Position numbers and translations under genes: made by a program. The notes under the pieces are model-generated. The model had not been told where the DNA came from and did not search any database. It saw nothing but the letters and a program-made list of their open reading frames with translations. From positions 1-12,710 of the forward strand of contig WRFW01000199.1 in the NCBI GenBank assembly GCA_009787435.1: a stretch of 12,710 nt of DNA, in the 5' to 3' direction. Positions 6,892-12,710 of the stretch are shown here, piece after piece (positions within the stretch are counted from its first letter, which is position 1; each line of letters opens with the position of its first letter). Origin of the DNA: Defluviitaleaceae bacterium (lineage in GTDB: Bacteria; Bacillota; Clostridia; Lachnospirales; UBA5962).

Positions 6892-8646
6892 CTAAAGCCT
6901 TCCTGTTCTATTTACTACGGTATCTATCATACCGTCTATTATATTTATTAAACGCGCTGAAGCATTAAAGCTATGTTGGAAACGCATCATATTTGCTAAT
7001 TCTTCATCCAAAGAAACGGCAAAAGAGCGTTGCCTATCTGTATCTAGGCGGCGAACTCTATGGTCTTGATTGAAGCTTGCATCTTCTAATGCTCTCGTTT
7101 CTGTAGCTAATGTGCTAATTATGTGATTAAGCAAGTTATCTACATTCATTTCAAGAGAACCATCTAAAGAGACGTTGTTATATTGCCAAGCGGCAAGCAA
7201 ATTTTGAAGAACTGTTGTATCATCTATATCTAGTGTAGTTCTACCGAAGCCTAAGTAACTATAGCCGCCGGGTGCTAAAAGCATAGGGTTTATAACAACA
7301 TTACCAAGTGTATAATTTAGAGTGAAGCCATTTTGGCTCGGGTCTGCATTTTGTATTAAATCTGGGTCTCTAGTAATGAAAAGAGGTATGCCTGTCTGCT
7401 GTCTGTTTGGGTCTGTTACCATGTTTATTGTTGCATCATCTGGGTCTGCTGCTGGGTCGTTCCAGAAACCCCATGTGCTTCTATCTGTGCTAGCGTTTTG
7501 GTTCGTTATAAATTCATTTAACATAGTAACCATGTGGTTAAATGAAACGTCTAGATGTCTAATAGTTCTTGGAATTATCGCTATGTTTGAATTAAATTCA
7601 TTTCTAATTTGCCATTGAAAAAGTGCAAATGCATCTAACGGGGCAAAATTCGGGTCTGTTTCATATGGATTTTGTGCACCTTGGGAAGCGTGGTGTGTGC
7701 TTCCAAGCCCACGGGAAGTAACGAGCCCTAATAAAAGACCTGGTCTTTCATAGGGGTTTGGCGTTCTATCAAATCTTAAAATACTTATTGCATTTCTAAA
7801 TGTTGGGTCGAAAGCTAGCGTGCCGCTGCCCGGGCGAACATCATGACCCACTACAGGCTCAACAAAATTTGTGCCGTGCCCTGTATATCTTAGCCCTATG
7901 TGTGTAATGTGCCCCCCTTGCAAAAGGCTCGCACCGTGTGTAGTTATTTCAGCGTGCCCATGTCTATTGAAAGTAATGTTTACATCTAGTATGCTTGAAA
8001 GCTCTTCCATGGCTAGGGCTCTTGCATCTCTAAAGTCGTTTGCGGCTTCGCCGATAACTTCCACACGGGCTATTTCACGATTCATATTGTCAATTATTCT
8101 TACTAGTTCATTTGCTCTATTTACCGTATCTTTAATTTGGCTATTTAAAAGCTGCTGCTGCTGCTGAAGCCTATTGAAAGTGTCGTTCGTGCGGTCTAAA
8201 TAAGAGCGTGCCATGCTAACGAAGTTTACACGGTGGTCTATAGCGTGCGGGTTTGTTGTAAGCTCTTGCAGGGCATTCCAAATATTTCGGGTTGCACTTA
8301 CTTGGTTAGCACCAGTCGGGTTTAATTCCCGCATTACAGCTTCTATTTGGTTTGATGTGTTCCACATAGTGCCATAGTAGTGTGCTCTACCTACTTGGTG
8401 TCTAAAAGCTTGGTCTAAAAATTGGTTTCTTAATTGTTGAATATTTATAACGCTTGTACCCAAGCCAACTTGTTTTCTATTAGTAGCTGTGAGCCCCATA
8501 GAGCGATAAAAATGGTCGCTTTGGTTAACACGCTGCCTAGAGAAGCCCGGCGTGTTAACGTTTGACATATTGTGCCCTGTAACTGTTAAAGCCCTTTGGG
8601 CTAAACGCATACCAGAAACGGGGGCGTTTAGGCTATGTATTGGCAT
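6892..8646 (-). CDS. flgK: Flagellar hook-associated protein FlgK (HAP1)
   Basis: Junction protein next to the hook, exported by the flagellar type III system with FlgN as chaperone. The 584 residues show N-terminal D0 with SLNAPVSGMRLAQRALTVTG and HNMSNVNTPGFSRQRV (25-40). D1 coiled-coil helices carry the landmark GEAANDFRDARALAMEELSS. A large variable central domain (about 250-500) is rich in Asn, Asp and Pro. The C-terminal D0/D1 helix is VSLDEELANMMRFQHSFNAS followed by ARLINIIDGMIDTVVNR. Closer to textbook FlgK than the next gene, so probably the main HAP1. The ATG at 8646 has AAAGGA about 12 bases upstream. Five consecutive CAG codons (8152-8166) encode Gln161-165 in a coiled coil. Confidence 0.95.
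   Translation of the reverse strand: MPIHSLNAPVSGMRLAQRALTVTGHNMSNVNTPGFSRQRVNQSDHFYRSMGLTATNRKQVGLGTSVINIQQLRNQFLDQAFRHQVGRAHYYGTMWNTSNQIEAVMRELNPTGANQVSATRNIWNALQELTTNPHAIDHRVNFVSMARSYLDRTNDTFNRLQQQQQLLNSQIKDTVNRANELVRIIDNMNREIARVEVIGEAANDFRDARALAMEELSSILDVNITFNRHGHAEITTHGASLLQGGHITHIGLRYTGHGTNFVEPVVGHDVRPGSGTLAFDPTFRNAISILRFDRTPNPYERPGLLLGLVTSRGLGSTHHASQGAQNPYETDPNFAPLDAFALFQWQIRNEFNSNIAIIPRTIRHLDVSFNHMVTMLNEFITNQNASTDRSTWGFWNDPAADPDDATINMVTDPNRQQTGIPLFITRDPDLIQNADPSQNGFTLNYTLGNVVINPMLLAPGGYSYLGFGRTTLDIDDTTVLQNLLAAWQYNNVSLDGSLEMNVDNLLNHIISTLATETRALEDASFNQDHRVRRLDTDRQRSFAVSLDEELANMMRFQHSFNASARLINIIDGMIDTVVNRTGRL
8152..8166 (-). repeat. (CAG)5 trinucleotide run in flgK
   Basis: Five identical CAG codons encode Gln161-165 of the first flgK. 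Use of one codon five times makes this a small slippage-prone tract; changes by whole units would stay in frame. Confidence 0.7.
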
Positions 8647-8665
8647 TTTTTATAAATTCCTTTCT

Positions 8666-8717
8666 GGTGTGGTAAAATTGCGTTATTTCCTTGTCTAAAC
8701 TCAATTTTCCACACACC
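8666..8717. repeat. Inverted repeat in the flgN-flgK gap
   Basis: On the minus strand, GGTGTGTGGAAAATTG pairs with CAATTTTACCACACC around about 21 bases: 6 bp of GGTGTG/CACACC, a small internal loop, then 7 bp of AAAATTG/CAATTTT. It lies just upstream of the flgK ribosome site. No T-run follows in the direction of transcription, so it is not a terminator of flgMN; an mRNA stability or translation-control role is possible. Confidence 0.55.
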
Positions 8718-8747
8718 TTTTAATTTTTTATAATGAAAAGATACCAA

Positions 8748-9212
8748 CTAACCTTCGGTATCTAATATATTTTTTGCACCTTCTAACATATCATTTTCAC
8801 GGATTACATTCATAGAAAACTCTATAAAATCTAATGAAACGTTTATTAACTCATGATTTTGGTCGTTTTGGCGTTTTAAATCTTTTAAAATACCGTCTAG
8901 CTCGTCTCGTGCTTTTGTTAAGCTTTCTTTGTCTTTATCGTCGTTTATGAGCTCTGCTATTTTTGTAATTGTTAGCTCTTTAGCGTCCTCTGCTAGGACT
9001 GTTGCTATATCTGCTGTAATATCTTCTCTTGTTTTATCTAATTTTTGGTTTTTTGCTACTATTGCACTTTCAGCGGCAGTCATACTTTGGAGGTTTTCAA
9101 TATCGTTATTAACTATTAAATCTCTTTTAGCTTTTGAAAGTATGAGGAGTTCTTCAAGGCAAGTTTTCTGCTCGCCTAAAGTGTACAATAAATCTTCTAT
9201 GAGACTTGCCAT
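8748..9212 (-). CDS. flgN: FlgN family flagellar export chaperone
   Basis: Cytoplasmic chaperone that binds the C-terminal helices of FlgK and FlgL and delivers them to the flagellar export gate. The 154 residues are almost all helical and highly charged, as in FlgN. An N-terminal helix (MASLIEDLLYTLGEQKTCLE) is followed by a coiled coil, then the family-type C-terminal helix KRQNDQNHELINVSLDFIEF (113-132) continuing SMNVI. FlgN proteins diverge strongly, so the call leans on this C-terminal pattern, on size, and on position between flgM and flgK. The ATG at 9212 has AGAGG about 8 bases upstream. That ribosome site sits in the loop of a weak AT-only hairpin (9211-9238) whose 3' arm includes the start codon. 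Confidence 0.85.
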   Translation of the reverse strand: MASLIEDLLYTLGEQKTCLEELLILSKAKRDLIVNNDIENLQSMTAAESAIVAKNQKLDKTREDITADIATVLAEDAKELTITKIAELINDDKDKESLTKARDELDGILKDLKRQNDQNHELINVSLDFIEFSMNVIRENDMLEGAKNILDTEG

Positions 9213-9293
9213 AAAATTAACCTCTTTTAAAATTTTATTATTGTGCTATGAGCAACTAAGTTTTTGATGCACTTATGTGTGAAAAAATATTAA

Positions 9294-9554
9294 TTAAGTT
9301 AAAATTTTACTTGCGATATCATGTGAAGAAACTGAATAAGTGCCCGCTTCTATGCTAGCCTTTATAGCGTTAACTTTATCTGCACGAACACCATCGCTAG
9401 CTCTTATAGCGTTTAATATAGTAGCAAAATCATTAGCCGTTTCAGAGGGGGTGTAAGTGCCCTCTATTTTTTTGTCTACTTGTTTATTTATTTTATTAGG
9501 TGAGCTCACCGTGTGAGCTGTATAAACATTTGATACTTTAGAAATGTTTATCAT
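9294..9554 (-). CDS. flgM: Anti-sigma-28 factor FlgM
   Basis: Cytoplasmic inhibitor that binds sigma-28 (FliA/SigD) and is exported through the finished hook-basal body, releasing the sigma factor for late flagellar genes. The 86 residues show a polar, probably disordered N-terminal half (1-40) and the conserved sigma-binding half at about 42-85: FATILNAIRASDGVRADKVN, then AIKASIEAGTYSVSSHDIAS and KIL. Length is normal. The ATG at 9554 has a near-perfect AAGGAGG four bases upstream. It is the first gene of the flgM-flgN-flgK-flgK-flgL operon and lies behind a sigma-28-like promoter, so FlgM probably restrains its own operon. Confidence 0.93.
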   Translation of the reverse strand: MINISKVSNVYTAHTVSSPNKINKQVDKKIEGTYTPSETANDFATILNAIRASDGVRADKVNAIKASIEAGTYSVSSHDIASKILT

Positions 9555-9625
9555 AGTGCCTCCTTAAAGTTCTATATGAAACTGCTGCAATAACATCTTT
9601 TTCCCTTGCAGTTTACCTTATAATT

Positions 9626-9653
9626 ATTATCGGAAAAAGAGAGGGGAATGTTA
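9626..9653 (-). promoter_or_regulatory. Sigma-28 (FliA/SigD)-type promoter for the flgM operon
   Basis: On the minus strand, CCGATAAT (9633-9626) matches the core of the sigma-28 -10 (GCCGATAA). TAAC (9653-9650), 16 bases upstream, matches the TAAA -35 at 3 of 4 positions. Expected start is near 9620, about 65 bases before the flgM ATG. Placement before an anti-sigma-28 gene supports the call. Confidence 0.7.
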
Positions 9654-9676
9654 ATAGAAAAATATCCCAAAAACTT

Positions 9677-9705
9677 ATTATATATTGCCAACGATTAAAA
9701 AACAA
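9677..9705 (-). promoter_or_regulatory. Possible second, vegetative promoter for the flgM operon
   Basis: On the minus strand, TTGTTT (9705-9700), 17 bases, then TATAAT (9682-9677). The -10 is exact but the -35 matches at only 3 of 6 positions, and the region is very AT-rich, so chance is a real alternative. If used, it would allow basal FlgM expression without sigma-28. Confidence 0.3.
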
Positions 9706-9745
9706 CAGTTAAACAAAATTTTTCAAGAGTTTCAAAAAAATCTTA

Positions 9746-9774
9746 TTGACATATAGAAACCAAAATGATATAAT
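9746..9774 (+). promoter_or_regulatory. Perfect extended vegetative promoter for an unassigned small RNA
   Basis: TTGACA (9746-9751), a 17-base spacer ending TGA, TATAAT (9769-9774). Both hexamers, spacing and the TGn extension are exact consensus, and A/T-tracts (9715-9740) upstream could act as an UP element. No open reading frame follows before the terminator at 9939-9990, so it appears to drive a non-coding transcript starting near 9781. Confidence 0.85.
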
Positions 9775-9780
9775 AAATCA

Positions 9781-9985
9781 AACGTTAATTTGTTCTACGG
9801 TGTTAAGGTTCACAACAATAGCTTAGGTAATAAATTTTAAAATCTACAAATGCTACTAAGCCCACAAACTACAATTAATTTTAAAATTTTTTAACAATAT
9901 TAGCTGCCCACACCCGAAACTTAATATCGCAAAATTTTAAAAACTACCCCATGCTACAACATCTACAAAATTGGGGTAGTTTTTT
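9781..9985 (+). ncRNA. Candidate ~205-nt structured non-coding RNA, family unknown
   Basis: Bounded by a perfect promoter and an intrinsic terminator, with no plausible coding sequence: the two short ATG frames at 9850 and 9951 (14 codons each) lack ribosome sites, and the second is inside the terminator. Possible folds are a 6-bp stem GCTTAG/CTAAGC (9821-9826 with 9856-9861) and a long AT hairpin pairing TTTTAAAATTTT (9879-9890) with AAAATTTTAAAA (9931-9942). The latter is topped by ATATTA/TAATAT (9897-9902 with 9922-9927) and presents the loop GCTGCCCACACCCGAAACT. A competing fold pairs CGGTGT (9799-9804) with ACACCCG (9910-9916). The second half is very G-poor. Strong promoter and size suit 6S RNA, but no 6S, SRP, tmRNA or RNase P core was recognised. 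A leader of the downstream PBP gene is less likely because that gene has its own promoter. Confidence 0.55.
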
Positions 9986-9990
9986 ATTTT
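9939..9990 (+). terminator. Intrinsic terminator of the small RNA
   Basis: AAAAACTACCCC (9939-9950) pairs perfectly with GGGGTAGTTTTT (9973-9984), extended by A9951-T9972, around a 20-base loop, and is followed by a T-rich tail to 9992. The stem is also flanked by T-runs on the other strand, so it could terminate in both directions. The unusually large loop and its CTAC motifs may have their own role. Confidence 0.8.
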
Positions 9991-10004
9991 TTTAGAATTT
10001 TCCC

Positions 10005-10033
10005 TTTAAAAATAGTCAAAAATGTGGTATAAT
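10005..10033 (+). promoter_or_regulatory. Vegetative promoter for the penicillin-binding protein gene
   Basis: TTTAAA (10005-10010), 17 bases, then TATAAT (10028-10033), preceded by TGG (extended -10). The -10 is exact and the -35 is 4 of 6. Expected start is near 10040, giving a 120-base leader. That leader holds a 6-bp GCCAAG/CTTGGC inverted repeat (10082-10087 with 10122-10127) enclosing an AGAGGG; no known riboswitch was recognised in it. Confidence 0.7.
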
Positions 10034-10159
10034 AGGTTTTGTACTACTGTGTTACTTTCAGTGGGACTATTAAAAAGCATAGCCAAGAAAAATTCATAAA
10101 ATAACTTTAGAGGGAAAAATACTTGGCAATTCTTAAAAAAGAGGAGGGGGATTTAAACC

Positions 10160-12710
10160 TTGGATTATTCAAAAGAATCAAACAATAAAAAGAAAAGGTC
10201 GGCTGTTTCTAAAACTAAAAAAGCACAAAATAGAATAGTTACTGTCGCTTTCAGGTCTGTTGCATTTCTAGTGTTAATTATATTTTTCGCTATTGGCGGC
10301 GTTGTAATTGGGGCTTATGTTGGAATTATTGAAAGCGGGCCTTCATTTGAGGGGCTTCCAAGTGTTACAACTACTCAATTTAATAGCGTTGTGTATGATA
10401 TGTACGGAAATGAAATATGGTATTTTCATGCCGCCGGCGCTAGAAGATTGCACGCACCATTTTACACTATACCACAGCATTTAATAAATGCTTTTATAGC
10501 TATTGAAGATGAAAGATTTTTTGAACACCGCGGGGTGGATGTGCGAGGAACTTTGCGGGCTGCTTATGTTACTTTTATAGCGAGAAGCGGAGTTGAGGGC
10601 GGCAGCACGATAACACAGCAACTAGTTAAAAATACAATAGCTGAAATTCACTACAACAACTTTCGCACGAAGCTTCAAGAGCAATTTTTAGCACTTCAAT
10701 TAGAAGCTTACTTAGTAAATAGCTTTGATGGTGATAGAATAGCCGCCAAAAATAACATTTTATACTTATACTTAACTTCTATAGCTTTGGGCCCTGGTAT
10801 AAACGGAGTTCAAATGGCAGCTAACCACTATTTTGGAAGAGGGGTAGAAACTTTAACTATTTCTGAAAGTGCTATTATAGCTTCTATTACACAAAGCCCA
10901 ATAGCTTTAGACCCATATAGATTCCCAGATAACAACAGGCAAAGAGCAACGACTGTTTTAAATAGAATGCTAGCCCAGGGGCTTATTACTGAAGCTGAGC
11001 ACGCATATGCAATAGAAGATTTGCAATATGAAGCATATGCTAGAATAGGTAACTTTAGAGAATATGTAGGCCCTGATGATAGGGTGCAGAGCTTTTTTAT
11101 TGATGAGCTAGTTGAGTCGCTAGTTGAAGCTTTAATAGAAAATAATATAGCATTAAATAGAAACGCTGCTATGAACCTTATACACGGTGGCGGGCTTAGA
11201 ATTCATACTACTATGCACCAAACAGTGCAAAGAATATTAGAAGAAACTTATTTAGAAGATAGCCATTTCCCGTCTAACACGTTTCAAATAGCAGTGGATT
11301 CAAGAATAAGCGCAATTAATGATATAACAGGCGAACAGAGACACTTCATTTCAAACCCAGAAAATACTTTTGTGCCTAACTATTCTGCTTTTCAAAATTG
11401 GGTTTATAATAGAAGAGTATACGTTGAAGAGCAAGGCTACACAATATTTAGCGAGCTTCATATGCCTATAGTGCAGCCACAATCTTCAATGGTAATTATA
11501 GACCATTCCACAGGGCATGTGCGTGGCCTTGTTGGCGGGCGTGGTGAAAAAACACAAAACTTAGCATTAAACCGTGCTACACGAACAGTACGCCAGCCAG
11601 GGTCTGTTTTCAAAATGGTTGCAAGCTATGCACCCGCTATGGATATGGGGCTAATCGCACCAGGAAGCCCCCTGCATGATAGACCATTCACTTGGCCAGG
11701 CACAGATTTTACACCATCTAACTTTAATAACCGATATATAGGACAGACGAACGTGCGTCAGGCGGTTGCAAGGTCTTTTAATACGACAGCTTTAGAAACT
11801 TTTTATAATGTTGGAATAGATAGAAGCTTTGACTATTTATTAAACTTCGGTTTCACAACCCTTACAGACCAGCCAAACGAACAAGGCTTAACCGATAGAG
11901 TGCCCGCACTTCCTTTAGGCGGTTTAACTTACGGTGTAACCCAGCTTGAGCTTGCAGGAGCATTTGCGGCAATTGCAAACGGCGGTGTTTATATAGAGCC
12001 TACTCTTTTTACAAGAGTTTATGACCATGATGGGCATCTTATTCTTGAAACTAACCAAGCGACAAGGCAAGTAATACAACCGACTACAGCATATCTTTTA
12101 ACGGCAACTATGCAAGAAGTTTTAAATGCAGGGGGCACAGGGGTAAATGCTAGATTAGCAAACGGCATGGCTGCCTCTGGAAAAACGGGAACTAGCCAAA
12201 ATACAAACGATATTATGTTTGCAGGCTATAGCCCACATTTTACAGCTAGCGTTTGGATAGGGCACGACCAACCGAGGTCTCTTGGAACTCATGGTGGGGC
12301 ACATACGAGAATATGGGCACATGTTATGAATAGAATTCATGCAGAATTAGATAAACCAGTTATAACAGGCTTTGCTAGACCAGTTGGCATAATAGAAATG
12401 GACTTTTGTATGGACACAGGGCTGCTCCCAACAGACCTTACGAGAAGAGCAGGGCGTGTAAGAAGAGATATTTTTGCGGCAAATATGGTTCCAACTGCTC
12501 ATTCAAACACACACGGTCTAGTTAGAATTGACAGACTAACAGGGCTTCCTGCTACAGCTTCAACGCCTTTATATAGAATTGAAACAGTGTTAGCTAGAGT
12601 AGACGGCACAGGGAGAGCGGTAGACGATGCAAATAGAGTAATAGAATCGCCAGAGCAAGATGAATATTACGGAATAGCAGATGGAGAGACGACATACGAT
12701 GAATATGGCA
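10160..12710 (+). CDS. Class A penicillin-binding protein (PBP1A-like), C-terminus outside window
   Basis: Bifunctional wall synthase: polymerises glycan from lipid II and crosslinks stem peptides outside the membrane. The 850 visible residues start at TTG 10160; an in-frame TAA lies six bases upstream and AGGAGGGGG precedes it, so this start is well supported. A basic N-terminus (1-30) and one TM helix (about 33-55) come first. The GT51 domain shows EDERFFEHRGVD (catalytic Glu116), GGSTITQQLVKN (147-158), TKLQE (Glu174) and GVQMAANHYFGR. The transpeptidase domain has SVFK (Ser482, Lys485), SFN (539-541) and KTGT (675-678), so both activities look intact. Two GT51 positions are unusual: TK for the usual RK, and ILYLYLT for ILELYLN. 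After the transpeptidase comes an extension with FCMDTGLLPTD, then an acidic tail still open at the edge. It is divergent from flgM, with its own promoter. Confidence 0.95.
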   Translation, partial: MDYSKESNNKKKRSAVSKTKKAQNRIVTVAFRSVAFLVLIIFFAIGGVVIGAYVGIIESGPSFEGLPSVTTTQFNSVVYDMYGNEIWYFHAAGARRLHAPFYTIPQHLINAFIAIEDERFFEHRGVDVRGTLRAAYVTFIARSGVEGGSTITQQLVKNTIAEIHYNNFRTKLQEQFLALQLEAYLVNSFDGDRIAAKNNILYLYLTSIALGPGINGVQMAANHYFGRGVETLTISESAIIASITQSPIALDPYRFPDNNRQRATTVLNRMLAQGLITEAEHAYAIEDLQYEAYARIGNFREYVGPDDRVQSFFIDELVESLVEALIENNIALNRNAAMNLIHGGGLRIHTTMHQTVQRILEETYLEDSHFPSNTFQIAVDSRISAINDITGEQRHFISNPENTFVPNYSAFQNWVYNRRVYVEEQGYTIFSELHMPIVQPQSSMVIIDHSTGHVRGLVGGRGEKTQNLALNRATRTVRQPGSVFKMVASYAPAMDMGLIAPGSPLHDRPFTWPGTDFTPSNFNNRYIGQTNVRQAVARSFNTTALETFYNVGIDRSFDYLLNFGFTTLTDQPNEQGLTDRVPALPLGGLTYGVTQLELAGAFAAIANGGVYIEPTLFTRVYDHDGHLILETNQATRQVIQPTTAYLLTATMQEVLNAGGTGVNARLANGMAASGKTGTSQNTNDIMFAGYSPHFTASVWIGHDQPRSLGTHGGAHTRIWAHVMNRIHAELDKPVITGFARPVGIIEMDFCMDTGLLPTDLTRRAGRVRRDIFAANMVPTAHSNTHGLVRIDRLTGLPATASTPLYRIETVLARVDGTGRAVDDANRVIESPEQDEYYGIADGETTYDEYG

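Noticed and set aside
8929..9267. Plus-strand open frame opposite flgN
   Set aside because: Ser/Ala/Leu-rich translation is the expected shadow of a charged helical gene; flgN is supported by context and its C-terminal pattern.
9781..9985. Firm assignment of the small RNA as 6S RNA
   Set aside because: Size and promoter fit, but I could not establish the long closing helix with a central bubble, and the G-poor second half is unlike what I would expect; left as a hypothesis.
9850..9990. Short ATG-initiated frames of 14 codons as possible leader peptides
   Set aside because: Neither has a Shine-Dalgarno sequence, composition is not codon-like, and one runs through the terminator stem.
12155..12340. 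Minus-strand open frame inside the PBP gene
   Set aside because: Antisense to the KTGT region of the transpeptidase; no ribosome site and no recognisable product.

Overview
The window is an AT-rich, densely coded stretch of a flagellated Gram-positive bacterium, most likely a Clostridia member close to Lachnospiraceae. The reasons are AGA/ATA-rich codon use, strong AGGAGG-type ribosome sites, TTGACA/TATAAT promoters, a lipoprotein and class A PBP suited to a monoderm wall, and two flgK genes in tandem. The genus cannot be fixed from sequence reading alone.

Layout. Positions 1-9554 are all on the minus strand. Read in the direction of transcription, a late flagellar operon comes first: flgM (anti-sigma-28), flgN (chaperone), flgK, a second divergent flgK, then flgL. 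It has a sigma-28-like promoter ahead of flgM (9626-9653) and a terminator 16 bp past flgL (3671-3709). Next is a lipoprotein with an FMN-binding-like C-terminal domain (2742-3485), behind a consensus vegetative promoter (3622-3650). Then come ftsE and ftsX with their own promoter (2675-2703), followed by a secreted coiled-coil/M23 peptidoglycan hydrolase that runs off the left edge. On the plus strand, divergent from flgM, is a probable ~205-nt non-coding RNA (9781-~9985) with a perfect extended promoter and its own terminator. A class A penicillin-binding protein (10160 to the right edge) follows with a separate promoter.

How they work together. FlgM holds sigma-28 until the hook-basal body is finished; FlgN escorts the junction proteins; the FlgK paralogues and FlgL join hook to filament. 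FtsEX is expected to couple an ATP cycle in the cytoplasm to activation of the M23 hydrolase outside, at the division site. The PBP supplies the opposite activity, glycan polymerisation and crosslinking. The window is therefore a junction between flagellar and cell-wall gene blocks.

Most interesting non-coding content: the unassigned, strikingly G-poor transcript at 9781-9985, and two related inverted repeats (998-1058 and 3529-3599) that share arms and loop sequence and look like copies of one dispersed palindromic element. No tRNA, rRNA, CRISPR array, transposase or att site was seen.
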